From: Sinotaia quadrata
Lineage: Eukaryota; Mollusca; Gastropoda; Architaenioglossa; Viviparidae
DNA length: 64,000 nucleotides
Direction: 5' to 3'
NCBI GenBank assembly: GCA_028829895.1
Contig: CM054177.1
Span: 76,810,663 to 76,874,662, forward strand
Shown one piece after another: positions 49,338 to 62,703 of this stretch (positions within the stretch are counted from its first letter, which is position 1; every line of letters starts with the position of its first letter). A program made the translations under genes and the position numbers. Below the pieces are notes generated by a model that worked only from the letters and a program-made list of their open reading frames with translations, did not search any database and was not told where the DNA came from.

Positions 49338-52300
49338 ATGGCAGCAACAACAACAGCACCCACGCTTTCAGCTGGCCAGATTGGAAATACACTGAGACAA
49401 CAAAACAAATCGAAAAGCAAACAGGAGAAACGTAAATGTTCTGACCCTCTTGGAAAAAAAACTACAAAAAAAAATGTACTTTTCAGTCCTTATAATATTT
49501 CTTGGTATGTCCCAGCTATAATATTTCGGTGTTTGCGTTAATCTAACAATTTATAACACATTTCGTCTTTTGCATCGTGTTCATAATGATTAGGCTAAAT
49601 AAACTATTTTTGTAACTGACTCTTACAAGAATGTTTTGCAGAACATCTTAAATCTTGCTTCCATTTATTGTCATGAATAGTACTTATCCCATGTATTATA
49701 TATATAATATTAATTGCATCATCAGTTTATATAGCTTCTTAACTAAAGGGAATAATTATTATTAAATCTGTATTGTTAATACATTTCCTGTAAAAAGAAC
49801 ACAATAATCAAGGTTCTGCAGTATTACTTTTACATTAATGCATCTTGCTTAAATGTTTTGAAAACTGGGACCCTTGATCTTGTAATCTCATATGAACTTA
49901 ATGAAGCTTTCAAGTTAGAATACTCAATTTGGCAACGTTCCGAGATGGTTAAATTGTAAATACCTCTCATAATTAGTACAGTCACTCGAGAATATGTAAA
50001 CAGTCAATCACATTTTACTATTTATTAGGAACCTTTATATCTAAATGATTCCCAGAGTAATTGCATAATGTTTGCAGACTTCTGTCTTCTGTTAAATTAC
50101 ATAGAATTTAGAAATATGATGTCCTTTGTAGAACTAGAATTGCGTTTTGTTCTTGTAGTTGACATGTATCAAAAGTGCAATACTGAAAATAGAATTTTTA
50201 AAATGTCTTAAATTACAAGGCAAACAACATTTTTAAAAAATCATTTCTTGTTCTTTATTATTTTTTTTAAAAACAACAAAACAATAGTACATCTCAAAAT
50301 TCATGCTCTCAATTAAGATTTTGATGATATTAAACAGTAAAAACTATTAAATCCGTTTAAAAATGTCTAACACAACACTTGCAATTGGAATGATATATAT
50401 CATTGAATGTCTTACTCATCATGTTGCAGATCCATTTGTACATGAAACCTTTCATAGAATATGTTGCGTAGCTATTGAATACTGAAGAAATTGAACATCA
50501 TGAAATCAAAGGAAGACAATGAAATTCTTCTAGGACACTATTTCCCACCCCTACTCCTTTGATGAAGGAGTATGAATAACATATAATTATTATATTTCAT
50601 AATTGATTGTCTGCTTCTTGCCTCTTAACATTCTTTTGTATAGCACTAGTTGTAAGTATAATCCACTTCGGGAAGCACTGTTCTAGATGAAAATAAATAA
50701 ATATTTCTATCACTTGCATAGTGTAGAATAGTTACAGAATCTTAAGCCAGATTAAGAACTATAATGTTTACATACTTGAACTACATTTTGATTACTTGAG
50801 TCTGTCAGACTCAGCACCAATACAGTTATATCTTTGATCAGTGTATAACTGTAGAATCTTAACATGGATTAGAAGAATTATGTTTAAAGGTCGGAATAAT
50901 GTGAAATAAAGAGACAACACCTGCACAGTTATATTTTTTTTACCAGGGAGAGTTATGTTTTTTGCTCCACAGGTCATTGTATGGCAATCTCTTCAGTCAC
51001 CAAGAGTATTGATTTGCATTTGATTTTTAACACAGAATTTCACTAAGTTTCTCCTTGTGAATCTTAGTTACAGTATTAATATGTTAATTTATGGATTTTC
51101 ATGATAGTATATTTACATATATTTCTATTTTAAATTTCAGGCCACAAGTTGAACCGGACATTGAAAATACAGTTATTGATTCATTGCTGAGGCAAGTTTT
51201 ATTAGGTTTCATTATTTGTAATTTACTATTTTATCTTTAGTAATAATATTTAATTGCAGTTATATATTTATATAATTAATTACGTTTGAAAAATAAACAC
51301 TTAAATTACTCAACAAAAACTCATTGTATTCAAACATAGTTCTAAGAAATATATATATATATAAACTGGTTTCCATACTTTAAAGCACATTTTCAAATTA
51401 CTAGTAAAAACTTACAAATTCAACAAATATGTAAATATTTACAATTACATAAAATATTTTGTATTAATTGGTTTTATTTTCTTCTTTATACTTACAGCAA
51501 ACTTAAAGAACTACCAAAATTGTGTTCAGAAGTATGGAGAGGAAAAAAGGCTGGTGATAACTCAGCAGATGATACTGAAGATGACCTAATTAGAAGAAGA
51601 ATAAGGCATACATTATCTTGTAGTTCTTTGAATTGTGCATGTATTTATTATTACTGATAATGCATTGTTTTTTTAACTAAATTAAATGGGCAGTGTGTGA
51701 TTGTCTAACAATCTGTGACTTTCCTAACCATAGAATAATTAATATTGATATATTATATGGGCATGGATCAAAATTTCATATAAGTTTTGTAATGGGGAAT
51801 ATTTTATCATTTTAAAGACAATAAAAGTAACATAATATTGCAAATAAACTGTCACTTTAAATATAATTGAAAAGGATGAGATAATATTATGAAATTTTTT
51901 TTTAAATTAAAAAAATTTATTTCCTGGGTTTGCATCAGAATAAATTGGATTCATTCATAGAAAGCAAATATGATTTTTAAAGTTAAATATTGGAAGTATA
52001 TTAGATGTGTATTTAGCTTACATTTTAGGAGATATGTGAAATAATAAAAATGGCATTTAGAAGGTTTATTACTCAAACCTCATTAAGAATATTCTTTTAT
52101 ATATTAATTAAAACACTAAATAGATGGTCAGATGTAATTTTAGTTATAAAAGAGATTTGTATTAAAATGGTTCCTCAGTTTTTACTAAATTATAGAAACA
52201 AAGTTTCAAGTTGCAAAAATACGTCTCAAAGTTTACATTTCATTAGGCAAAACACAGAGCCAAAATAATGAAATGTAGTATATTTCAATTAATTTTTAAT

Positions 52301-55300
52301 TTCTATTTAAAATTTAAATAGTAAATTTTGTGTGTGCGTGCGTGTGAGAGAGAGATGTGTAATGTTGTCAGAGAGGTGCAAAATCACCTATAGATTTGCC
52401 ATAAACAAAATGAGCTATAGTGCTATATTATTTAAACAAACTTCTTTCTTAAATGATTACAGTTACGTATGAATAAAGTGTTTATTTTGAACATTTACAT
52501 TTTTTTATAACCACAAACAAGAATGACTCTATCAAAATGGCATTTACATAAATAAAGTATCAATTAAATATATATTTCGTATTTTTACATTTGTATTCAT
52601 AATGTATTTAAAAAGAATTGTTAAGTAAAATCATGATATTGCAGGTACAGCTTAGTAACAGATTAATATTTTAATCTACCATACACATTCTTTTATGTTA
52701 GAACACCATTCATACAAAAAGTGGAGAAGTTGTTGAACGCATATTTCTTTTTTGATATTGATATAGATTCTTAGTATAGTTTTATCTTTATATTGAATTA
52801 TATTACTGATATTAACAGTTACTGAATTAAGTATTTAATGAAAAATTGCATTCAGCTTTCATTAATCATATATATCAAATATACCCAAAATGCTGGTGAA
52901 ACATTTGTCCAGAATGATTCAATTTAGGAAATATCTAGGTTTGTGAATTTTAATAGGCTTGTTTTGTTTATTAAATCAACTTTCTCCTTGAGACAGATGA
53001 ATCAGAATTAAGCTAATAAGAGTTGTTGACAAGACAGTTTTGTCATGTTCTTTTCATTTATTTGAAAGACGTACCTTATTTTAACTCAAAAAAGGAAAAC
53101 GAAATAAGCAGAACAGTTTAGACCAGACAGAACCAGTTCACAGTTCACTTGTTCATCTCAGCTCCCTACCTGTGTACAAAATAATTGTTCACCACAGCTC
53201 TCAGCCTTTGTATACAGTGCACCTGATCACCACAGCTCTGCCTTTGTATACAATGATCACCACAGTTCTCTACCTTTGTATATAATGATCACCACAGCTC
53301 TCTGCCTTTTATACAATGATCACAACAGCTCTCTGCCTTCATGTACAATGATCACCACAGCTCTCAGCCTTTGTATACACTGCACCTGATCACCACAGCT
53401 CTCTGCCTTTGTATACAATGATCACCACAGCTCTCTGCGTTGTATACAATGATCACCACAGCACTCTGCCTTTATTTACAATGATCATGATCACCACAGC
53501 TCTCAATCTTTGTGTACATTGATCATTTTGCCACAGCTCTCTGCTTTTATGTACAATGATCATGATCACCACAGCTCTCAACCTTTGTGTACAATGATCG
53601 TATCACCACAGCTCTCAATCTTTGTGTACAATGATCGTATCATCACAGCTCTCAACCTTTGTGTACAATGATCATATCACCATAGCTCTCAACCTTTGTT
53701 TACAATGATCATCACAGCTCTCAACCTTTGTATACAATGATCACCACAGATCTCAACCTTTGTATACAATCATATCACCACAGCTCTCAACCTTTGTATA
53801 TAATGATTGCCACAGCTCTCTGCCTTTGTGTACAGTGATCATGATCACTTCAGCTCTCTGCCTTTGTTGTCAATGATTATGATCACCACTGCTTTCTGCC
53901 TATGTGAACAGTGCACTTGTTCACTGCAGCTGCTTTTGTGTACAATGCAATAATTCCTCACAGCAGCCTTCATATTTAGTGCATTTGTTCATTAAGGTCT
54001 CTGCCTTCATGTACAATAAAATAGTTCACCACAGTTCTCTGCCTGCCTTATCAGGCATAAATAGCAAGCGCATAAAAGAAAGTATGGTTTGTTGGAGCAT
54101 CCTTTGATCTTGGCTTCTGGTAAATGATGGAGTGAGGGTAAAAAGAGAATGGGCTGTGGGTGATGGTTTTTATTAAAAATGTAAGCATTGTCTGTGCTGG
54201 CACTTTTCTTCTCTTTCATTTAAAAATGTATTTTCAAAATAAATATATTTTAAATTTCAACCTTATTTTGTCTTTCAGAATTAAAAATCAACATTGTTTT
54301 GAAAGATAAAATGTTCTTTTAAATTATATAAGAATGAATACAATATGCTATTGCCTGGAGAAGCCCTCTTACAAGTGTTCAATACCAATACCTTGCCTTC
54401 TGATTGGTTGAAAGGTGAACCAGTTATTGACATATATACTTCAGATCTGTTTTAAAAAATGGGAAAGATACATGTAGCTTGTGAGCTTCATTTGGAAGAT
54501 GATCATATATGTCTATTCAAATAACCTGCTAGTTATTAGTTAGTGATGCATTCAGAACATTTAATATAAGCAAGTTTGATAAAAAAAACAAAAACAAAGC
54601 AAGCATATTTAGTATATTTTAGAGTGTGATGAACAACAGTGGATTTTCAGTGTATTCGATATAATGAAGTTTTTGTTTCTCAATAGTTTGATGTTAAATC
54701 TTATTATGGTTCTTGTAGAACTGACAAGGTTAAAAAAGTGTAATAATAAAATGAAACATACAATATTCCTACAGAGCACAACTGGCTATTGGTCACCGAC
54801 AAGTATGCAAACACCTAGAACGAGATGAGCTGTCACTGTTGTTAGTCTGGGGCAAAACCGAGCCCTCTATCATCATTCGCAGTCTCATTCCATTGGCAGC
54901 TTCTCGTGCCTGTCCTGCATTTTGTCTCCAGAGTGTCGCACCAAAGATGATGGCTGCAACAGGGCTAACAAGCTTGGTGGCCCTAGGCTTTAAGGTTGTT
55001 ATGCTGGTGATGTTACATAGTCTGATACTTTAGTGCTCATTGTGATTTGATTTCTTTTCCATGATAAATTAACATGTCACATAGAGTTTACATATTGCTC
55101 GTTTCTGTTATTTATGTGACAGAATTATATATGAGTATCAAATCATTAATACCTTTCAGCCTAATTCTGATTATAATTATTTTGGTAATTAACTCAATAA
55201 TGAAATAGCATCCATTAAAAAAAAAGTTAGTACTAGTACTCTTAATAGGTAGTCCCAACATTGATGTTTTGCACTTAATGGAATGTGAAACATATAGCGC

Positions 55301-58300
55301 ACAAATTCGAGGATATTCTTCAGCGAAGTGTGATACTTTAATACAAATATTTGTTGATGCAACTTGGATAAAATTAAAGATCATTCTTTTTAATCTAACA
55401 TGCTTTTGTATTTTTTATTTAATGTGACTTAAATCATATTTAAAAAAAAAAAATAATTACATGTACTAAGTGCTGGGCATATTTTTGCTAAAAATGGGGC
55501 CTTGCAGCCATATGTCAACGGGATCGAAAAATTTGCTTTGGTCCGAATATCTTTTTATGTGTGACCACATTTAATTTTTTTTATATCAGTAAGAACAAAA
55601 AATAAAGGTGCAGCCCTAAATTTTCTCCTGATCCATTTTTATTAGCATAACTTTAAAACTGAAGCTTTGATAATCAATTAAAACTTGGCTATTTTAAAAT
55701 CGCTGCTGTTACTGCATTTGAATAAATTTTTTCATGCTGAAACCTGTGATGAGAACAGCATCCATTCCTCTGCAAAACTAAAATATCTTGTATCTTAGAT
55801 GCAGTTTAGTGCAAACACTTTCCATTAGGTAACCGGAAAAGCATCTGCTTCAAATTCTAGCAATGGCTACAATGCTGTGTTAGAAAATTTAGACCTGCAG
55901 CAAACTTCAAAGGCAATTAATTTTGATGCTTGTTACACTTGTATAAGTTAGTTTTGCTTCCATTAAATATAGCACTTTATTTGTTGTTGAATTTATTTAG
56001 TAATTGAACGTTAATTTTAGCAGCTTTACGATTGCAAGATCAGTGTCTTTGATCTTCAGTTCTATAGTTCCTAATTATTTCTTTGTTTTATAGTAGTTGT
56101 GGCATAGTAAATTTGCCTGTTCCTATTTCTAAACTTAATTATTATATAATTTGTTAAATGTCAGCGTTACATGACCTTCAGATAATGCGCATGATGATAC
56201 TTTTGCAAGTACCAGAATTAAAATAAACAACTCAGGTAAAGAGTATGCTAGAATTTGCTGATGTAATCCAAACCAGTCCAAATGGATGATTAGTTTTTCT
56301 GACTAATAGTATCAGATTTGTTCATAGCAATTTCATCCAATGGGGATAGACCGAAATTTTTAAAAAGTTCTATATTCTAATCACTTTGATTTTTGACGTA
56401 ACTCAAGTCCGTACATAAAGATGATTGTTAGCTTATGGTAAGTTAACTGACTGATAAAGAAAGAATGGACTTAGAAATATTTCGCACATGTTTGCTATTG
56501 ATCTATGATTTGAATTTGCAATATGTAATTGAAGCATTATTTTTATGTTCACTAATTTTAATCCGTTATACATTATAATTGTGAATTTTGGTCGATGTTA
56601 TATTTCTTATGCTGCGTTTGTATTGGGCTAACAAATATTGTTGCAGGATTTGTAAGTAGAGAATGTGTGTAAGAGAGAAAGGAGTTTAGTGATGAAATCT
56701 GTCTGAAACTTAGTACTGGCCTTGATTTGACTTTTGCAGAGGGGAGCATGCCTTTCGATGTTTTGTAACCTTGTATCCACTTTAGACTGCAGTGACTACA
56801 ATACCGGATCACATTGGTGTGTATCTAGTGTTGTCATAGAACTTTTCAGTGAACATGTTGCTGTAAGTTGATTCGTGTGAATTCTGTTTGAGAGCCAATG
56901 GAGATTGAGGCTTGAGTTTGATCTTGAGAATTCACAAAGATGTGTGCTTGGTTAGCACACACGAAGATTCTGAAACATTCCTTATGTGCATTGATAGCGC
57001 TTATGAAGTTCTGGATGATTCTCCACCATGTGCTTTTGAGTGCATTGAAGAGTATGGAACAGTTATTTAATGTACCTTGAAGGGGTATGTTGGACCTTCA
57101 TCTAATAAGAAAGAAAGTGACTTTTTTGTTGTTGCAAACCACATGATTGTGAACATGTGCCAGCGACAGCTTCTATATTTGAAAAGGTTATGTATATTGA
57201 CTATAATTATCTGTCAAGAACTCCACTCTAATTTCTATGATGAAACTATTTGATTATGTGTGCGTGCGTGTGTTAATTTGGAGATTAGCAGATATGTGAG
57301 TGATTTGTAGAGGGGGTGAAGTTAACCGGATGTAAAGTAGCCTTATATATGGACACTTGAATTCCATTCATGATGTATGCAAACCTGTGGTCAAAGCCAG
57401 GTAGATATACACACGCCATCTAAACCTGGTCATTTTCTGCACTGCACCACTCCAATTAGAATGGTTGAACTGTGAACGATAGAAAGGGTTTTTGCCCTTT
57501 AAAACAGTTACTATTTATGAGACACAAACCAGTAGTATGTTTTACATATTTAAAACTAACTAAATAAATATAATTTAGACAAGAAAACTGTGATTCATAT
57601 ATGAGTAAATAATAATTCCTAATAATTAAGTTTAGTAATGAAATTTCTATGTCTCTAGTAATGCTAAATATTAATGTGGACAGAATGTGTAATAATAAAA
57701 AAAAATTGTCTTATTAGTCCCTGAATAATAGTGCTATACATTCTACTGACAGATAAATAACCTATCTACAAAACTTATCATGTACATGTATTGGTTGGGA
57801 AGTGCATGAATATAGTGATTCTTTTAGTTATATTACAAGCAAATGTTAGTATGATATCATGTTATAATTATCTTTGAATTATATATTAATATATGTATAC
57901 CATTAATGTCAATTAAGATGAATGATAGTAAATATATCACTAAACTTTAAAGCATGTTGCTTTGATTGTGGCTAGAAAGATTCATATGTACATGACTAAC
58001 TTTATAGATTAGTAAAATTCTTTCTTTCTTTCTTCAAATTCTTAAATTTTCTAACTACTGCTCTGAACAACACTTAGAAATACAAGGAACATTGACTTAG
58101 AAATACAAGGAATATTGACTTAGAAAAAAAAGGAACATTGACTTAGAAAAAAAGGAACATTGACTTAGAAATAAAAGGAACATTGACTTAGAAATAAAAG
58201 GAACATTGACTTAGAAATACAAGGAACATTGATTGCATGAGTGAAAAGGTCATTATAAGCATGCATGCTTTTATTTAGAATTGTTTTGAAACATATATGA

Positions 58301-61300
58301 TCAGTGCTCTTCATTGTATAGACAGCAATTACAACTAAGCAGACACCTAAGGTCATTCTTCAGTTCCTAGGTTATGACATCAAAATACAAAGAGAAATTT
58401 TATTCATCAGTTTTGTACAACTTGTCTAAAATAATACTCTTGCACTGTCCACCTTCACTCTTTTCCATAATGATTCCTGAGTACTTGTCTTGTGGGAAAT
58501 ATTGTTTATAAGGATTTTGTTTTAAATATTTACATTTTCTTGAAGAGGGCTTCCAGATATTATTGAATACTTTAATTTGATAGAGAATGATATTTATTTT
58601 GCTTTTCTGGGGAGTGTTAAACTCTTCTCACCAATACAATAACATACTTCCAAATACTTTTTACACTAGAAGCTGGAATCTGGTTTGGAGGACTTTAGAG
58701 ACTTCATTTCCATGGCAACTAAATTAGCCCCTCCACTTCCTATTCCATGGGCATCTGAAGAAAGAATAGATCTCAATATTCAAGAACGTGGTGAGGAAAT
58801 AGGAGAAGAGAATCTGCAAGACGATGTTTCACTTGTGAATACTGAGTCATTGAAATCAGAACATGACACAAAGAAAGAACCATTAAAGAAGAAAGTGATC
58901 GATTGGTAAGTTCATATTTGTCTTGACTTTTAACTAGTTAATTGAGCCTGGCACAACATGTTAAATCAGTGTACCTAGACTTAATTAATTCAGAATGCCA
59001 CAACCTGTTAATTCAATGTGCCACAACTTGTTAATTCAGTATGCTACAACTTATTAATTCAGTGTACTACAACTTATTAATTCAATGTACTACAACTTGT
59101 TAATTCAGTGTACTGCAACTTGTTAATTCAGTGTGCTACAACTTATTAATTCAGTGTACTACAACTTATTAATTCAGTGTACTACAACTTATTAATTCAA
59201 TGTACTACAACTTGTTAATTCAGTGTACTGCAACTTATTAATTCAGTGTACTACAACTTGTTAATTCAAATTGCCTCAACTTTTTAATTCAGTCTGTCAC
59301 AACCTTTTAATTCAGTATGCTACAACTTGTTAATTCAGTATGCTACAACTTATTAATTCAGTGTACTACAACTTGTTAATTCAGTATACTACAACTTGTT
59401 AATTCAGTGTACTACAACTTATTAATTCAGTGTACTATAACTTGTTAATTCAGTTTACTACAACTTGTTAATTCAGTATACTACAACTTGTTAATTCAGT
59501 GTACTACAACTTGTTAATTCAGTGTACTACAACTTATTAATTCAGTGTGTTATCCTTCCATCTTTTCCTCTGTCTTCCTCTCCTTCGCCCTCCTTGCACA
59601 GTACAGCATGTAAACATTTGCAAATCTGTATCTTATATTACAAGGATTCACTTCTATTTCTTGGCAGATTAGGACCATTACATATTTGTTGATATGTTGC
59701 ATTGTAGACATACATGTCTGGAATTGTTTGCTGTAGACAACCAAAAGGGTGAAAATAATTTGATCATTTAATTAGGACTAGAACACTACAGTAACTTTTG
59801 ATATAGTATGTTATAATGCAAACCACCAATCCGGACATTACAGTAACTTTTGATGCTCTGGTTCCTTTTTGCATTTATGGAGCATCTTGCATCATATTCT
59901 CTTATAAATGTATTTAATTTTTCATATCCCATAATGAAAGAGTAAAATCAAATACTTGCAGTTTGCTTGCAAGTCAAAGCAATGGCTACTTGAACCCATG
60001 ATTTATGTGTGCTATAGTAAATGATGTTTAAAATTTTTTTTTTTACTTTGGTAATTGTTATATAAAAAATTATTTAAATATTAGTTTGCTAAACAAAAAT
60101 TTTATTGAGCAAAATTGATGTAAATGTCACAGTTTTGTTCTTAACCATGTATCAGAACATAGAGAATGGACAAAGCTTATTTTATGGTTGTTGAACTCAT
60201 ATTGAATCACCTAGTAATGATTGTGATTTAGTTTTGTTTCTGTTCACTTAGGCCACTGGTTTCTAAAGAGTGTGAGAAGAAGATTTTGATGCAACTAACC
60301 AGGTAAGAGTTCTTTTATTGTATGGTAACATGAAAATGTACCTCATGTTAATCTGGACATTTCACTTGCAAAAGAAAAGCAGCTATTTTAACAAACTAAC
60401 TGGAGAAGTGAACTCACAAAATTTTCAGTGCTGTTCTTGCAAGCATAACTAGTTAAGCTGCTTTGCCCTTGAATTGACATTGGATTTATCACATTATTCT
60501 GATTGTTAAATTATCTAGGAACTGATTACATTGTTTGCTAAGTCATTGTTTAACGGTCACTTTTTTGTTGGGAAAGAGAAGCACTTCTGATTCTGAATCC
60601 TGTTTTTGTTGAATATAGTGACAAATTGTCCTATGGCTCTGTGAGACTTCAGAAAACATACTATGGTTACTGACATGTAAGTTGATAAGTGTGTAGGGGG
60701 TGGTGATGTTGGTTAATGCAGATGAATAATGCAGTAATGAATTTGGGGTTAGATTATCCACTAGTAATCATATCCCATTGAAATCATCTCTCTTTAGAGT
60801 GTGTCATTAGCCTTGACATGATCATTTTAAGTTCAAAAGACAGTTGATTTCAGGCAGATGGAGTCTGATTTGAAAAGAAACACAGTCAATAGGATTTGTT
60901 TTTGAGAAATACACAAATTGAAGGGTTTGAAGAATACACTCAGCAGGACTTTTATATTTTAGAAATGCCTGACTTGAGGAATACACATGCTGTAGAATTT
61001 TAACTTGAGGAATACACTGTTTCCAGGACTTCAGCTTGGGGAGTGTGCCCAGTCTATAGGACTTTTGCTTGAGGAATTCACATTCTACTTCATGGAGGAA
61101 TACACAATCCACTGGACTTGAATGCATGGTTTGTAAGACTTGAGGAATACACATTCTATAGAACTGTAATTTGAGAAATGCACAGTCTACAGGACTGTAA
61201 CTTGAGGAATGCACAATCTACAGGATTTGAATTTGAATGCCATGGTGTTTATGACTTGAGGAATGATGTCTGCAGGTCTTTGATGTAAGGAATACATGGT

Positions 61301-62306
61301 CTGTAAGGCTTGCAGAAAATACAAAATTGATCTGTTTATGGTTCAGCATTCCATATACAATATGTAGACACAAAATAGTACCTGAAATACCACTTAGAAT
61401 ATTTATGATCAAGATGTAACCAGTGATCATGTGACCAGTGCTACTAGTGATCATGTGACCTATGCTACCACTGACCAAGATGTGGCAAGTGCTACCAATG
61501 ATCATGTGACCAAGATGTGATCAGTGCTACCAGTAAACTGAAGTCCTGGAACCAATAATTAATCAAGCTGTGGCAAGTGCTACCAATGATCATGACCTTT
61601 GCTACCAATGATCAAAATGTGACCAGTGCTACCAATGGTCATGTGACTTGTGCTACCAATGTTCAAGATGTGATAAGTGCTACCAGTAATATGGTGGCCT
61701 GTGCTACCAATTGTCAGCATGTGATCAATGCTACCAATGACCATGTGACCTGCACTACCAGTTATCAAGATATGACAAGTGCTAACAATGACCATGTGAC
61801 CTGTGCTACCGGTGATCAAGATGTGGCAAGTGCTACCAGTGATCAAGATGTAACAAGCACTACCAGTAATCATGTGGTCTGTGCTACCAATGATGAAGAA
61901 TTGTAATCCATGCTATCAATGATCACGTGACCTGTGCTACCAATGATCAAGATGTGATAAGTGCTACCAATGATCATGTGACTCATGCTACCAGTGATCA
62001 AGATGTGACCTGTACTGCCAATCTGTCAGTGATCAAGATGTGACCATTTCTACCACAGAATATTTATGATCAAGATATGGATGGTAAACATTCGGTTGAA
62101 GCAGTTCCTGTAGTAGACAAAGAATATAAAAAGTCAGCATTATTTTTAGAACTTGAGACATACCTCAATTCACTCCATTATATATAATAATTATTTTTAA
62201 AAATAAACAGATTTGAGATAAAGTTTTCCAAATCAGTAACTTTTTTAGTACATCCAACATTGTTATATACTTTTACTTGTTTGTTACGACAGTATATTTT
62301 TGTTTT

Positions 62307-62343
<37 letters not shown>

Positions 62344-62703
62344 CCAAGAAAACATTTTGTTGATTGTAAACTCCAATTTGTCTCCCTTTTCCTTGATTTT
62401 AAGAAATTTCTTCATATGTATGTACTATTAAATAAGGTTATTAAATAAAAGTAAACAAAATATTTAAATTGATATTGAATCACCAGGTAATATTTTCTCC
62501 GTATTTTTCATTTCAAATTATATGTCTTTTGAAAATTGTTAATGTGAAATTAGCATATTTGTTTAGTATAAACAAATACAAATTTTTTATTTTAAAAAAT
62601 AAAAATCCTATTATAGTCTTCTGGAACCTTTTGAACTGGTTTTCAAACGACATAAACAAATACTTCGCACTGAAGAGTGGAAAAGGCAACGACACATAGT
62701 CCG
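49338..62703 (+). CDS. RPP38: RPP38, ribonuclease P/MRP protein subunit p38 (L7Ae family), partial at 3' end
   Basis: p38 is a nucleolar RNA-binding subunit of RNase P and RNase MRP, which mature tRNA 5' ends and rRNA. Exons seen: 49338-49504, 51141-51191, 51498-51605, 54775-54994, 58670-58905, 60252-60302, 62617-62703, with a possible further exon at 63681-63739. The L7Ae/L30e-like domain is about residues 109-185: RAQLAIGHRQVCKHLERDE, LLLVWGKTEPSIIIRSLIPL, LTSLVALGFK; the flanking APPLPIPW matches the SLSVPW segment of human p38. Exon 1 (MAATTTAPTLSAGQ) is basic and ends SPYNISW, like the vertebrate N-terminus. Phases require GC donors after exons 2 and 3 (see findings); exon 4 uses a weak GTTGTT donor. 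The last sure exon (ELVFKRHKQILRTEEWKRQR) ends in phase 2 at GTAAGA, so the gene continues to the right. The tail after the L7Ae domain is acidic then basic. Confidence 0.9.
53140..54045. repeat. minisatellite, about 33 bp unit, in RPP38 intron 3
   Basis: About 27 copies of TGATCACCACAGCTCTC + TGCCTTTGTATACAA. Each unit holds the palindromes TGATCA and GTATAC. Some copies carry a doubled gatcatgatcac. Confidence 0.93.
55000..58060. other. RPP38 intron 4, left part
   Basis: AT-rich, then a less AT-rich part at 56600-57480. Within that part 56939-57070 reads open as THEDSETFLMCIDSAYEVLD + DSPPCAFECIEEYGTVI before a stop, which looks more protein-like than its surroundings. No homology is recognised; it may be a decayed gene or transposon fragment. 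Confidence 0.4.
58070..58235. repeat. minisatellite, 23 bp unit, seven copies
   Basis: Copies of GACTTAGAAATACAAGGAAC + ATT with a/t changes in the middle (aaaaaa or ataaa), in RPP38 intron 4. Confidence 0.93.
58935..59550. repeat. minisatellite, 23 bp unit, about 26 copies
   Basis: Very regular copies of GTACTACAACTTATTAATTC + A, alternating with a TTGTTAATTC form, in RPP38 intron 5. It starts only about 30 bases after the exon 5 donor. Confidence 0.95.
60890..61285. repeat. degenerate minisatellite, about 26-30 bp unit
   Basis: Units near ACTTGAGGAATACACAGTCT + ACAGG repeat in RPP38 intron 6. Open frames across it are repeat, not genes. Confidence 0.8.
61385..62075. repeat. minisatellite, 24 bp unit, about 28 copies
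   Basis: Copies of CCAATGATCATGTGACCTGT + GCTA alternate with a form having TGATCAAGATGTGACAAGTG. Both strands stay open for about 300 bases because the unit is a multiple of three. Each unit holds TGATCA. Confidence 0.95.
62309..62337. repeat. poly-T tract, 29 bases
   Basis: A long T run in RPP38 intron 6, 280 bases before exon 7. It could be the poly-A tail of a retroposed copy in the minus direction, but no body was recognised. Confidence 0.85.

Noticed and set aside
51605..51660. Reading RPP38 exon 3 through to the next stop as a short C-terminal isoform
   Set aside because: It would lose the whole L7Ae domain; the following exon continues the family alignment in phase.
53140..54045. 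Regular repeats with spacer-like variation, again CRISPR-like at first glance
   Set aside because: The variable parts are just mutated copies of the same 33 bp unit, in an intron.
61577..61906. Open frames of about 100 codons on both strands with 8-residue repeats
   Set aside because: They are translations of a 24 bp minisatellite; openness on both strands follows from the unit length being a multiple of three.
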